64,000 bases of DNA from Shewanella sairae (GCF_023283535.1 NZ_JAKILT010000001.1:62001-126000); one strand, 5' to 3'. Shown: positions 43,666-53,341, counted from the stretch's first letter. Numbers and translations are program-made. Notes: generated by a model from the letters alone, not told the origin.

Positions 43666-43694
43666 ATCGCCACAAACGAATCTAACCGCTATAA

Positions 43695-43730
43695 CGCAGT
43701 GTTTTACTAGGCACTGCGTTTTTTATTTTT
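43695..43730. terminator. Probable bidirectional terminator
   Basis: ACGCAGTG (about 43695-43702) pairs with CACTGCGT (about 43712-43719), then a T run. It lies between convergent amphi-Trp and NUDIX genes. Confidence 0.8.
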
Positions 43731-44139
43731 GTAACTGTTTACAGATCTTTGGATCATTTAATAGATTGATCATAGGTGAGAATAATGGGTCAGGTAAGTT
43801 AGTCAGCTCGAACCATTGCCATTGCTTACATTTCTCAGGCTCGGTTACTATAGGTTCACCACCTGTGTATTGGGCGCGCAAAAACAAGGTGACGTAATGT
43901 TTGTCTTCGGCTTTGAAAATATCATTGGTAAAACTTAAGTTTTCAAATGAATCTACAACTAAGCCGGTTTCTTCTAAGGTTTCTCGTGCGGCGCATGCTT
44001 CAATACTTTCACCCACTTCGAGGTGGCCGCCGGGTGTTGCCCAAGTATTAGCGCCATGAGAGCCAACTCGCTCGCCAAGTAATATTTTGCCATTGCGCAT
44101 GATGACAACACCGACACCGACTCGTACCTGCTTGTTCAC
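43723..44139 (-). CDS. NUDIX hydrolase
   Basis: 138 residues from GTG 44139, which has AAAGGA seven bases upstream; an in-frame TTG at 44157 lies before that site. The Nudix box is complete near residues 38-60: GGHLEVGESIEACAARETLE then ETGL, matching G-x5-E-x7-REUxEE-x-GU. WATPGG before it and the length fit nucleotide-pyrophosphatase members such as NudG or MutT-like enzymes. It cleaves a nucleoside diphosphate linked to another group, and the substrate is unknown. Confidence 0.92.
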   Translation of the reverse strand: MNKQVRVGVGVVIMRNGKILLGERVGSHGANTWATPGGHLEVGESIEACAARETLEETGLVVDSFENLSFTNDIFKAEDKHYVTLFLRAQYTGGEPIVTEPEKCKQWQWFELTNLPDPLFSPMINLLNDPKICKQLQK

Positions 44140-44227
44140 GGTATTTTCCTTTCTCAATATTAGGTAGCTTAATCGCTACAGTTAACTTAACTTTTAATTG
44201 TTCGGGTGTTAGCAGCAACCTCAGCGA

Positions 44228-44533
44228 CTAGTATTCCTCTAAAACAATTATCTGCTCATCAATGCTTTGCACCACAAAAGCAATTGAGTGCTGTTGCTTT
44301 TGAAAACCAACAGAGCAAATAGCCATAGAGCCTGAACCACATGTGATCTCTGGGTAAGCCTCACTGAAAGAAAGCTCGCCTTGCAGCTTTGGGATAGTCT
44401 GCCAACCATTTACTAAAAGCTGACTCTTTACCACCTCATAGGGTTGGCCTTCAAACTGAGAAGGATCTACATCATGGGCTGAAACAGTAAAGGCGGACAG
44501 CATAGCTAAACAAAGACTAAGTTTAATTTTCAT
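44228..44533 (-). CDS. Small secreted hypothetical protein
   Basis: 101 residues with a signal peptide (MKIKLSLCLAMLSAFTVSA, cut before HDVDP). The mature part of about 82 residues has two cysteines in ITCGSGSMAICSVGF that could form a disulfide, and strands QQHSIAFVVQSIDEQIIVLE at the end. The stretch GQPYEVVKSQLLVNGWQTIP resembles the small repeat seen in PASTA-like or YdgA-type secreted proteins only loosely. I do not recognise the family. Periplasmic location is the only safe inference. Confidence 0.7.
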   Translation of the reverse strand: MKIKLSLCLAMLSAFTVSAHDVDPSQFEGQPYEVVKSQLLVNGWQTIPKLQGELSFSEAYPEITCGSGSMAICSVGFQKQQHSIAFVVQSIDEQIIVLEEY

Positions 44534-44553
44534 TATGAACCTTAAAATAATGA

Positions 44554-44579
44554 CTTAGCCTAACTGCAAGTTGGCTAAG
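44554..44579. terminator. Weak hairpin downstream of the MscS gene
   Basis: CTTAGCC and GGCTAAG flank a smaller AACT/AGTT pair. No T run follows on the minus strand, so termination is uncertain. Confidence 0.4.
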
Positions 44580-44626
44580 CTCAGTTGATTAAACCTAACA
44601 TGACGAGATTGGATAATTCGAGCCGA

Positions 44627-45475
44627 TTAAACTCGCTCATCTTTGCCAAAAGCTTCATGGTAGGCAATCATAAAGTCTTCTCTGATCAACTGCTCTAAAT
44701 GAATGGCCTGCTCTGTGGGGCAGAAAATCATAATATGCACAAACTGCTCACCGTTAATGCCACTGGTAATGTGGATGTGCGGCTCTGCGCCTGGTAAATC
44801 GACACCAGCATGTTTTTCTATCACGCTGTTATAGCGCTTGGCAACTTCACTAAACTCTTCACAATGTGCTTCTATTTTTTCATATAGCTCAGCAAATAGC
44901 GGATACAAGTTAACAAACTCAACCACTGTGATGTTGAAGTCATGGTAAACATAGCGCTTCATAAAGTTAAGATTTTTTACCGCATAACTAAAGAACATGC
45001 TGTTTGGTAGGGTGGCTGTTTTACCAGTGAAATGGTACTGACCGTGGTGTAAGTCAATCTCTTGAATAACCGTTGCCATTAGGTTGTGTTCAATCACCTC
45101 ACCGCATATTTTGCCCACCTCAATCCAGTCACCAATCACAAATGAACGTGAGCTTGCTCTTTGTATCGAGCCGGTAAAGCATAAGATGATTTCTTTCGAG
45201 GCAACAACAAAGGCGATGGCGATAGCCGTTACCGATAACGCAAATTTACTGATCTCTGTTTGCCAGAGCATAAATAAAATCACAATGATTAAAATAAAGG
45301 TGCCGTTTTTAGTACGCGACATCCATTTACGCTGCACTTCAGTTAAAAAAGCGACATCACCACGAATTCTTGAGATCACTAAGCGTTTAATCAACGAAAT
45401 CAGTACGATGATTAACACAGTCAGTAATAGTTTATGGTTTAGTAAAAAGTCGACCACTAAGGTTAGTTGCTCCAC
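44627..45475 (-). CDS. MscS-family mechanosensitive channel
   Basis: 282 residues. Three hydrophobic helices (about 13-32, 56-73, 77-98) precede the MscS beta domain: SIQRASSRSFVIGDWIEVGKICGEVIEHNL (quoted in part), the strand around the cytoplasmic vestibule. The pore helix ALSVTAIAIAFVVASKEIIL lacks the regular Gly/Ala pattern of E. coli MscS but keeps small residues. The C-terminal alpha/beta cage domain continues to the end. It probably opens on membrane tension or responds to a ligand; the role in osmotic release is by family. Confidence 0.85.
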   Translation of the reverse strand: MEQLTLVVDFLLNHKLLLTVLIIVLISLIKRLVISRIRGDVAFLTEVQRKWMSRTKNGTFILIIVILFMLWQTEISKFALSVTAIAIAFVVASKEIILCFTGSIQRASSRSFVIGDWIEVGKICGEVIEHNLMATVIQEIDLHHGQYHFTGKTATLPNSMFFSYAVKNLNFMKRYVYHDFNITVVEFVNLYPLFAELYEKIEAHCEEFSEVAKRYNSVIEKHAGVDLPGAEPHIHITSGINGEQFVHIMIFCPTEQAIHLEQLIREDFMIAYHEAFGKDERV

Positions 45476-45900
45476 GATATCCTCTTGTAACTCTTATTGT
45501 TGTGATTACTTATTAGGCATTGTTGTTTTTAGCAAAGCGATGCACTAACAGAGATAAAGCTCACTCTAAAGTCATCATAGTCAAAAAACAAGTTAAGGCC
45601 TGTTCTGCGCTGGATCAGATTGATAACGACTTACCCAAGTTGAGCAATTGAGTGTTGCAGCTTAAAGCTGAAAACAGCTGTTATAGTCCAATTTAGCGGA
45701 ATTGTTGTGAATAAAATGTTATTTTTGTGAAATTAATTCCGTGTAAAAAGTTCGTCTTATTTATTGATTTTATTACGGTTAATAATTATGACACCTGAGT
45801 GAAATAAGTCAGCCATATTATTGAAGTCTTTTTGTCATATCCAAGTATTAGGTTCATCTGCCAATTAACACATACTTTTAATCCGTCTTCGGAGATGACA
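45476..45900. other. Divergent intergenic region
   Basis: 425 bp between MscS (leftward) and the duplicated lipoprotein (rightward). It is AT-rich at 45700-45800. A GTCAT-type motif TTTGTCAT at about 45831 is too isolated for a Pho box. No gene or clear operator is visible. Confidence 0.5.
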
Positions 45901-48720
45901 ATGGACTTGAAACATATTTTTAAACTTGGCGCACTATCAACTGCAATGGCATTAGCGGGTTGTGGCGGTGACATCAACATTAATACCGGTAGTGAAGAAG
46001 TGGTGACGGAAATACCAACGACGACGCCAACACAAAGCGCGCAGGCTACAGCTTATAGTGGTTTTGCAGAGCGTAATACAAGTCTTTCTGTAGATGGCAA
46101 AGAAGTGTGGACATTAAAGGGGTCGTTAGCGCCTTCAACATCTGCATCGACAATAGGCAGCGGTGATACCGGTGGTCAAGATGCTGACACCATCGTGTTA
46201 GGTAATGATGTTGTTTGGGAGCTGGACGGTGCCGTTATCGCCGGTGGAGATAAAGAAAGCAGCGTTAAATTAGAAGTGCGCGCAGGCACCAAAATTATTG
46301 GTGGCAGCGACTCTTATTTAGTGGTTAGCCGAGATTCAAGCATTCATGCTGAAGGCTCACAAACGCAGCCAATTGTATTCACCTCTAAAGAAAGTGCGCT
46401 TGGGCAACCCGGTGAAGCGGGGCAGTGGGGCGGCTTGGTGTTACTGGGTAATGCACCAGTTAATACTTGTCCAGATTTAACCGCATGTGACGCAGCATTT
46501 GAAGTTGGCAGCCACAACTATGGCGGTGACGACACTGAAGATAGCTCAGGCACATTAAAGTACGTTCGTGTCGAATTTGGTGGTTTTAAAATTAACGATA
46601 CCCAAGAAATGAACGGGATCTCGTTTGCTGCAGTAGGTAGCCAAACAGTCGTTGACCATATTCAAGTTCACCTTAATAACGATGATGGTGTGGAATTTTG
46701 GGGCGGTAACGTATCAATCTCAAATGTGGTACTCACCGAAAACTTCGATGACTCACTCGACTGGACAAATGGCTGGCAGGGGAGTGCGCAGCACGTTTAT
46801 ATTCGCCAAGCAGATAACGGTTCTAACCGCGGTATTGAAGCCGATAGCAGCAGTGATGCCTCTGCAACGCCACAATCTCAACCTGCTATTGCTAACGTAA
46901 CTATTGAAGTCGCTAATGGTGAAAATAGTGGTGGTGACGACGCTGAAGGTATTTTATTCCGTAAAGGCACGGGTGCTCACGCTTATAACGTTTTAGTCAA
47001 AGGCGATGTTAACTCGGGTGAGTGTTTAGAAATTAACGATGACAACACTGTGGTGAGCACACAAGATGGCGCACTCACTATGCAAAACAGCTTGGTCGAC
47101 TGTGTTGAGCCATTTAAAGATGCCAAGGTCGATGCTGAAGAGGGACGCTCATTGGCGCTTGATGTTGAAGCTTGGTTCTTAGGTCAAGACGGTAACTTAG
47201 CGGCGGCATCGGATCTTAACGGCTATATGCCAAATAGTGGCTCTGTTGCACTCACAAGTGGCGCAGCTAACTTAAGCAATATGGATCAGCGTCTAACGGA
47301 TGCGCCATACATAGGGGCATTTGACGGCACTAACGATTGGACCGAGGGCTGGACTACAGCCATTCACGGTGATGCAGCGCCAACGCCTGTTGCCCTTCCT
47401 GTTCTGACCTCATGCCCAGTAGGGACAAGTGCTGAAAGTGTTGTATCTGGGGTTTATAAAGATGACAGCATCAACTTAGTTTGTACCTTAGAAGGCAATG
47501 TGACGAGCAACACCACACTGCTTGCTGGCGAAAACGTGATGTACAAGATTGATGGCGGCGCAGTGGTTGTTGGCGGTGATAATACTGACTCTGCAACATT
47601 AGCTATTCAAGCTGGTACTAAGTTATTTGCGACTGACAACAGTTATATTGCAGTAAGCCGCGGCTCAAAGATTATGGCTAAAGGTAGCGCCGAGCATCCT
47701 ATCGAAATGACCTCAGAGCAAGATGTGATCATGGGCGCAGAAGGTTCGCGTGGTCAATGGGGCGGTTTAGTTTTACTGGGTAACGGTCTAACTAATAAGT
47801 GCGATGATCCAATGAGCTGTGATGTGGCGTTTGAAGTGGGTGACTTCCCTTATGGCGGTAATGACAACGCTGATAGCAGCGGTCAAATTAGCTACGTAGT
47901 GGTTAAGTATGCAGGCTTTAAAGTTAACGATACCCAAGAGATGAATGGTATTTCGTTTGCGGCAGTCGGCAGCGGCACTCAAGTTGACCACATTCAAGTG
48001 CACGCCAATGGCGATGATGGCGTTGAGTTCTGGGGTGGTGCAGTCAACATGAAGTATGTGTACCTAACAGAAAACTTCGATGACTCACTCGATTGGACTA
48101 ACGGCTGGCAAGGTAAGGCGCAGTTTGTCTATATCACCCATGAAGATGGCAGCGCTAACCGCGGTATTGAAGGTGACAGCCATAAAGGCAGCGGCGACAC
48201 GCCAGTGTCTAAGCCTGTGCTGTCAAATGTGACTATTCTACCGGGCGTTGATATTGAAAATGCCAGTGGCGATAAAGGTGAAGGGATCTTACTTCGCGTG
48301 GCTACCGCTGCATCATTGAATAACGTCTTAGTTCAAGGTCGTAAAGGGTCTACATCAACAACAGAAACCGGCGAATGTTTAGAGCTTGATGGCACTTATG
48401 CTGACCTTGTCGATAACGTGACTAACAACGAGCTGACTATTAACCATTCGGTGATTGATTGTAATGAGCCATTTAAGTACAGCTCTGACAATGCTGCCAC
48501 AGCCGATGCCGTTAATGTTGAAACTTGGTTCCTAGGTCAAGCTGGCAATAGCACTGCTGCTGTATCAATTACTGATGGCATGCCTGCTACGACTGATACC
48601 ACGCTACTTGGGCAAGGTATTGATATGAGCAGCGATAGCTTCTTCGAATCAACCGATTATATCGGTGCATTCGATGGAACTAACGACTGGCGTCAAGGTT
48701 GGACTCACTCTCCAAAGTAA
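45901..48720 (+). CDS. Large surface lipoprotein made of two tandem repeats, partner of a TonB receptor
   Basis: 939 residues from ATG 45901 (CGGAG seven bases upstream). The lipobox is MALAGC, Cys about residue 20. Two copies of a ~440-residue module follow, about 70-490 and 515-939. Landmarks such as GQWGGLVLLGN, NDTQEMNGISFAAVGS, DDGVEFWGG, LTENFDDSLDWTNGWQG and YIGAFDGTNDW occur in both, 444 residues (1332 bp) apart. The Gly/Asp-rich turns and regular strands suggest a right-handed beta-helix (inference). Each copy has its own Cys pairs. It lies 118 bp upstream of a TonB-dependent receptor in the same direction, so it may capture or process the ligand at the surface. The function is unknown. 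Confidence 0.82.
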   Translation: MDLKHIFKLGALSTAMALAGCGGDININTGSEEVVTEIPTTTPTQSAQATAYSGFAERNTSLSVDGKEVWTLKGSLAPSTSASTIGSGDTGGQDADTIVLGNDVVWELDGAVIAGGDKESSVKLEVRAGTKIIGGSDSYLVVSRDSSIHAEGSQTQPIVFTSKESALGQPGEAGQWGGLVLLGNAPVNTCPDLTACDAAFEVGSHNYGGDDTEDSSGTLKYVRVEFGGFKINDTQEMNGISFAAVGSQTVVDHIQVHLNNDDGVEFWGGNVSISNVVLTENFDDSLDWTNGWQGSAQHVYIRQADNGSNRGIEADSSSDASATPQSQPAIANVTIEVANGENSGGDDAEGILFRKGTGAHAYNVLVKGDVNSGECLEINDDNTVVSTQDGALTMQNSLVDCVEPFKDAKVDAEEGRSLALDVEAWFLGQDGNLAAASDLNGYMPNSGSVALTSGAANLSNMDQRLTDAPYIGAFDGTNDWTEGWTTAIHGDAAPTPVALPVLTSCPVGTSAESVVSGVYKDDSINLVCTLEGNVTSNTTLLAGENVMYKIDGGAVVVGGDNTDSATLAIQAGTKLFATDNSYIAVSRGSKIMAKGSAEHPIEMTSEQDVIMGAEGSRGQWGGLVLLGNGLTNKCDDPMSCDVAFEVGDFPYGGNDNADSSGQISYVVVKYAGFKVNDTQEMNGISFAAVGSGTQVDHIQVHANGDDGVEFWGGAVNMKYVYLTENFDDSLDWTNGWQGKAQFVYITHEDGSANRGIEGDSHKGSGDTPVSKPVLSNVTILPGVDIENASGDKGEGILLRVATAASLNNVLVQGRKGSTSTTETGECLELDGTYADLVDNVTNNELTINHSVIDCNEPFKYSSDNAATADAVNVETWFLGQAGNSTAAVSITDGMPATTDTTLLGQGIDMSSDSFFESTDYIGAFDGTNDWRQGWTHSPK

Positions 48721-48738
48721 ATACTCAAGCTAATTGAA

Positions 48739-48812
48739 GCTGCCAAGTCTTAGTGCTTGGCAGCCTATGAGTATGTTTATCGTGTCATTAAAAGCCGGGT
48801 TATAGCGGCTTT
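48739..48812 (+). promoter_or_regulatory. Two intercistronic hairpins between lipoprotein and receptor genes
   Basis: GCTGCCAAG (48739-48747) and CTTGGCAGC (48756-48764) form a perfect 9-bp stem with no T run. AAAGCCG (48791-48797) and CGGCTTT (48806-48812) form a second stem ending in TTTCATT. They could act as an mRNA-stabilising element and a leaky terminator that set the ratio of lipoprotein to receptor. Confidence 0.6.
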
Positions 48813-48838
48813 CATTAAATCGCTACAGGATAGTAAGT

Positions 48839-51505
48839 ATGAAAACCAAGCCGAACTTTACCTTAACTAAGCTCAGCCTTGCTGTTGCATCGGCAGTTTC
48901 TGCAGCCAGCTTCTTTGCTGCACCGACATTTGCTCAAGAGCAACAGTTAGATAATGGTGAAGACTTTCCGATAGAGCGCATTGAGATCACTGGACGTTTG
49001 CGTACCGCTTCTTCTGAAGCGATGGAAGAGCGTCGAGAGCAAGTGGCAGTAGCCGATATTATGGGCTCAGAGCAAATTTCTCGTACTGGTGATAGTGACG
49101 CCGCAGCGGCGCTGCGCCGTGTAACGGGTCTGACGCTTAAAGATGGAAAATTTATTTATGTACGAGGGCTTGGCGAGCGTTACTCCAGCACCTCATTAAA
49201 CGGTGCGGTAGTGCCATCACCCGATCCAACACGTAACGTTGTTCCGCTAGATATGTTCCCTGCATCAGTCATTGAATCATTGTCAGTGCAAAAGTCGAGT
49301 ACTGCAGAAATGCCCGCGGCATTTGGTGGTGGACATGTTGATATCCGGACTAAATCTATTCCAGCAGATTTTTATTTTAAGGCGTCAGTTGGCACACGGT
49401 TTAATACTAACGACAGTCAAGATACCTACACTTACCAAGGTGGGGACGATGATTGGCTGGGCAAAGATGATGGCACCCGTGCCATGCCTGCAAGTATTAA
49501 TCAAACGGTTGCTCAGTTTGGTGGTATTAGCCCAATTGACATTGTTACAGGCTCAAACGGTCAAATCGACTTTCAGTCAGCGCAGGCTATGAACCGCCAG
49601 CTTGGCCTGGATATTAATCGCGATATGACAGTGCGCCAAGAAAGCACCGACCCTGGGCTTCGTGGCAATATTGCAGTGGGCAATAATTGGGACATTGGTG
49701 AAGAATCGATTTTTGGTTTTATGGCCGCAGCATCGTATAAAGAGCAAGCGGAAAACTACACCAAGCTTGATGTGGAGCTAGATGGTGACGCAAGCCAAGC
49801 ACAAATCGAAAATCAGAAAAACATTGTAGGTACCGACTCGATAGTGCAGCTTTCTGGCATGCTGAATATGGGCTTTGAGTTCAATGTGGACCACAAGATA
49901 GAGACCTTCAGCACTTACCTAAGAGATACCTCGGATGATGTGTCAGTTGCGATGGAAGAAACCATCGATACCTTAGGCGAGCCTAATGCGCTGCAGGTTT
50001 ATAACATTGATTATGAAGAGCGCACCCTGATAAGCAACCAAATTAAAGGCCAACATTTCTTTGAGATGTTGTGGGACTTAGAAGCCAATTGGATGTACTC
50101 AGATGCTCGCTCAGAGCGCTATGCGCCTAATGAGTTATCTTACACATACAATGTCATTGTTGATGATGCACAGCAATTTAGCGCTAGAAACCTTAATACG
50201 CAAGATGCGCCTAAATATGTCTACAGCCAGTTAGAAGATGACACCACTAACTATGGTTGGGATCTATCGATGCCGTTTGAGATTGGTGACACCATATTGA
50301 CCTTAAAAGGGGGCTATCAGTACTTTGAGCGCACTCGAGAAAGTAACGCGACGCGTTTAGGCTTGGATGTGGACTTAAGCCCTACTGATCCTAATGGCGA
50401 TATTTTATCGCAAGAGTTTGCTGACATTTTCAGCGATGACAATATCGCTAATGACACTTTAGGCTTTGAGCTTAAAGATGCTTCTACCGACACTGAAGAT
50501 TACGTGGCAGCGGAAAAGCTAGACGCAGCATTTGTCAGTATGGATGCGGATTTTGACGATGTATGGCGTTTTTATGCCGGAATACGTTACGAAGATTTTC
50601 GTCGAGTCACTTTGCCAATTGACCCACAAGGGGAGATCTCGGATGAAGGGGGGCGTTATGAGTTAACGGATTACGTTATTGCTGAAGATGGCTGGTTCCC
50701 ATCGATGTCATTAACGTGGAAAGACAGCGACACGACGCAGTGGCGTATGGGATTAAGTAAAACCATTGTACGTCCCGATCTGCGCGAAGTCTCGCCGGTA
50801 CGTTTTCAAGACCCTGTGACTGGTTTTGACTTTTTCGGTAATCCTGAACTCGAAAGCTCAGATATCTATAACCTAGATCTGCGCTGGGAATGGTATGGCG
50901 ATAGCGGCAACAACTTAAGTGTAGGGGGCTTCTATAAAGATATTGAAGCACCTATCGAACCTATCCAACGGATCTCAGAAGCTGGGCGTCAGCTTAAGTT
51001 TTACAATGCTGATTCAGGCTATATCTACGGTATTGAAACAGAGTTCTTGCAGTCATTGAGTATTATTGGCGGTGATGACAGTGTTTGGAGCCACTTCTTT
51101 GTCACAGGGAATTTGACTTTAAGTGACTCAGAAATTGAAATTTCGCCAAATGGTGAAATTGACCCAACCAATAATAGCCGCCGGATGACGGGGCACTCTG
51201 AATGGGTAACTAACTTACAGCTAAGTTTTGATTCACCGGATGAACAGCACAGTGCCACCTTAGTGTATAACGTGTTTGGCGATCGCATCGCTTATGGTGG
51301 TCGTGGCGGCTTAGATGATGTGTATGAGCAACCTTTCCAGAGTCTTGATTTTACCTATAGTTTCTTCCCGCTTGAAAGTTTAGCGATTAAGTTAAAAGCG
51401 AAAAACTTACTGGATTCAGAGACGGAATATGAGCAACAGGGCATTAGGGTCTACGCAAAAGAGCCGGGCACTGAATATACGCTCGATATTAGCTATCAGT
51501 ATTAA
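48839..51505 (+). CDS. TonB-dependent outer-membrane receptor
   Basis: 888 residues with a signal peptide (ending ..FFAAPTFAQEQ). The TonB-box-like IERIEITGRL is near residue 42. The plug has ALRRVTGLTLKDGKFIYVRG, LGERYSSTSLNGAVVPSPDP and VPLDMFPASVIESLSVQKS (contiguous, quoted in parts), the form of receptors often found with surface lipoproteins in marine proteobacteria. The barrel ends in the aromatic YTLDISYQY. It follows the duplicated lipoprotein and probably forms an uptake system with it. The ligand is unknown; no siderophore or cobalamin gene is nearby. Confidence 0.93.
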   Translation: MKTKPNFTLTKLSLAVASAVSAASFFAAPTFAQEQQLDNGEDFPIERIEITGRLRTASSEAMEERREQVAVADIMGSEQISRTGDSDAAAALRRVTGLTLKDGKFIYVRGLGERYSSTSLNGAVVPSPDPTRNVVPLDMFPASVIESLSVQKSSTAEMPAAFGGGHVDIRTKSIPADFYFKASVGTRFNTNDSQDTYTYQGGDDDWLGKDDGTRAMPASINQTVAQFGGISPIDIVTGSNGQIDFQSAQAMNRQLGLDINRDMTVRQESTDPGLRGNIAVGNNWDIGEESIFGFMAAASYKEQAENYTKLDVELDGDASQAQIENQKNIVGTDSIVQLSGMLNMGFEFNVDHKIETFSTYLRDTSDDVSVAMEETIDTLGEPNALQVYNIDYEERTLISNQIKGQHFFEMLWDLEANWMYSDARSERYAPNELSYTYNVIVDDAQQFSARNLNTQDAPKYVYSQLEDDTTNYGWDLSMPFEIGDTILTLKGGYQYFERTRESNATRLGLDVDLSPTDPNGDILSQEFADIFSDDNIANDTLGFELKDASTDTEDYVAAEKLDAAFVSMDADFDDVWRFYAGIRYEDFRRVTLPIDPQGEISDEGGRYELTDYVIAEDGWFPSMSLTWKDSDTTQWRMGLSKTIVRPDLREVSPVRFQDPVTGFDFFGNPELESSDIYNLDLRWEWYGDSGNNLSVGGFYKDIEAPIEPIQRISEAGRQLKFYNADSGYIYGIETEFLQSLSIIGGDDSVWSHFFVTGNLTLSDSEIEISPNGEIDPTNNSRRMTGHSEWVTNLQLSFDSPDEQHSATLVYNVFGDRIAYGGRGGLDDVYEQPFQSLDFTYSFFPLESLAIKLKAKNLLDSETEYEQQGIRVYAKEPGTEYTLDISYQY

Positions 51506-51586
51506 AAAGCACCACAAGCACTAGTGAGAGAGTATTCCGCTAGCAAACGCCGTAAACGTTTATAATCCTTTTCGTTTTCGGTACCT

Positions 51587-51622
51587 AAGGCCACTTTTTC
51601 TGGACAAAAAAGTGGCCTTTTT
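51587..51622 (+). terminator. Terminator after the TonB-dependent receptor
   Basis: AAGGCCACTTTTT and AAAAAGTGGCCTTTTT form a perfect long stem around CTGGACA, followed by a T run. Confidence 0.93.
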
Positions 51623-51751
51623 ACTTTCATAACCTTTCATGTTTTTTATTTAAAATCACACGCGGTAGCCGTATGATTATCATAGATAAATAAATCTCTG
51701 AATAAAGCGCGCTTTATTTGGGAACCTTGGCAAAATAACTCGAGTCTTTGC

Positions 51752-52426
51752 ATGAAAAAGCCATTACCAGTGCTGTATTCACTTAGAAATTGCCCCTATG
51801 CTATGCGCGCAAGGTTGGCGATATTTGCATCTGAGCAAACGGTTTGTTTGCGCGAAGTGTTATTGAGCCAAAAGCCCGCGCAAATGCTAACAGCATCGCC
51901 TAAGGGAACGGTGCCTGTATTGGTGCTCCAAAATGGCGAGGTGTTAGAGCAAAGCCGAGATATTATGCAGTGGGCGTTTACGCAAAGCGATCCCAACAAC
52001 TATCTACTCCATCAGCCTCTTGCTAATGGCAAGCAAAATGAAGCGGCTACATTGCAGCAATTAATGACTCAGTTTGACAGCGAGTTTATCCCCCGCTTAG
52101 AGCATTATCGCAGCGCTAAACGCTATCGAGATCCTAAGTTATTGCAGCATCGCACTGAGTGTGAAATTTATTTGCAAAAGCTAGAATCGCGTTTAACTCA
52201 GCACGACTTGTTATTTGGTGAGCAGGCATGCCTTGCAGATCTTGCGATTATGCCTTTTATTCGCCAATTTGCTCGAGTAGAGCGGCAATGGTATCTGCAG
52301 TCGCCTTATCCTGAGGTTCGGCGCTGGTTAGATGGCTATTTGCAAAGTGTTATGTTTAGTAAAGTCATGACGCAATACCCGGTATGGAAAGAGGGTGAAA
52401 ATGAGACGTTATTTAATACAGCCTAA
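51752..52426 (+). CDS. Glutathione S-transferase-like protein
   Basis: 224 residues. An N-terminal thioredoxin fold carries SLRNCPYAMRARLAI (CPYxMRxR, near 14-24), GTVPVL with the cis-Pro (near 53) and LEQSRDIMQWA, where Ser-Arg/Asp bind the glutathione gamma-glutamyl group. A helical C-terminal domain follows from about 95. The CPYAMR pattern is shared with glutaredoxin-2-like and stress-type GSTs, in which the Cys is the catalytic residue. The substrate is unknown. It is convergent with the pseudouridine synthase gene. Confidence 0.88.
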   Translation: MKKPLPVLYSLRNCPYAMRARLAIFASEQTVCLREVLLSQKPAQMLTASPKGTVPVLVLQNGEVLEQSRDIMQWAFTQSDPNNYLLHQPLANGKQNEAATLQQLMTQFDSEFIPRLEHYRSAKRYRDPKLLQHRTECEIYLQKLESRLTQHDLLFGEQACLADLAIMPFIRQFARVERQWYLQSPYPEVRRWLDGYLQSVMFSKVMTQYPVWKEGENETLFNTA

Positions 52427-52436
52427 AAAAGACAAC

Positions 52437-52470
52437 AAAAAAAGCCCACAAAACGATGTGAGCTTTTAAG
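52437..52470. terminator. Bidirectional terminator
   Basis: AAAAAAAGCCCAC and GTGAGCTTTTAAG form an imperfect stem (one mismatch) between the convergent GST and pseudouridine synthase genes. Confidence 0.65.
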
Positions 52471-52495
52471 TGACACCGCTAATAGCGATAGTAAG

Positions 52496-53341
52496 TTACT
52501 TGAGTTGAAACTCAGGGCGATAGCTTTGCGGCAGTTCAAATACCTTGTGCTCACCACTTAGTGGGCAGATAAAACTCAAGTGGCATGAGGTTAGCTGCAG
52601 GTTAGGCGTATTGTCGCTGCCATTACCATGCTGTCTATCACCGACAACAGGGTGACCTAAACTTGCCATATGGATACGTATTTGGTGTTTACGTCCAGAC
52701 TCAATTTTCACCTGAACTTTCGACTGATTTAGCTCACTGTTGTACTCGAGTACATGAGCGTGGGATAACGCAGACTTATTGTCGACATCACTATTAATGG
52801 TGATATTGCCGTCAGGAAACTTCCCCTCAACAATGACCTGGTAAAATTTATCCAGCGCGCGAGTTTCAAATAAGTGGGCAATGGCTGCAGTCACTTTTTT
52901 ACTGTGCCCGAGCACGATAAGTCCGGTTGCAGCTAAATCAAGACGATGAATGATATAAGCACTGCGTGCAGGCTCAAGTTGAGTTTCTGCAAAGCGATTG
53001 ATGGTCGTATGGTCGCTCCATTTTGAGCCTTGGCAACGTACACCAAACGGCTTATACCAAATACTGTATTGGCCTTGGTCAAATAGCAGCTCTGGCGCAG
53101 TAACGACTTCATCTAGCACGGCTTGGTTGTAATAGAGGTGCAGTTCATCACCAACCTTTAATGGTTTTTTAGCTCGGCGTAAACGATTAGTTTGCTTACC
53201 ATGACTATGCCAAACCGCGCCTTTTTGCATGGCCTGCTTAATCACTTGCTTGGATAAACCGGTTTGGTTGGCAAGTAGAGTCGCAGCATCGACTTCGTTC
53301 GACTCGACTTTGATATGGGTTTCTATTTTCAACGGGTTCAT
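52496..53341 (-). CDS. RluA-family RNA pseudouridine synthase
   Basis: 281 residues. An S4-like N-terminal domain (LANQTGLSKQVIKQAMQKGAV) is followed by the catalytic core. The active-site motif is IIHRLDLAATGLIVLG, with the catalytic Asp after HRL (near residue 153), and KFYQVIVEG and SGRKHQIRIHMASLGHPVVG are the later family motifs. It converts a specific uridine in rRNA or tRNA into pseudouridine. The position modified cannot be told; the LAATG variant and length set it apart from RluA, RluC and RluD. Confidence 0.9.
   Translation of the reverse strand: MNPLKIETHIKVESNEVDAATLLANQTGLSKQVIKQAMQKGAVWHSHGKQTNRLRRAKKPLKVGDELHLYYNQAVLDEVVTAPELLFDQGQYSIWYKPFGVRCQGSKWSDHTTINRFAETQLEPARSAYIIHRLDLAATGLIVLGHSKKVTAAIAHLFETRALDKFYQVIVEGKFPDGNITINSDVDNKSALSHAHVLEYNSELNQSKVQVKIESGRKHQIRIHMASLGHPVVGDRQHGNGSDNTPNLQLTSCHLSFICPLSGEHKVFELPQSYRPEFQLK

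Noticed and set aside
45084..45548. 154-residue plus-strand frame
   Set aside because: It is mostly antisense to the MscS gene and has no family resemblance or ribosome site.
45831..45848. Pho box upstream of the duplicated lipoprotein
   Set aside because: Only one half-site TTGTCAT is recognisable; the second repeat at the right spacing is missing.
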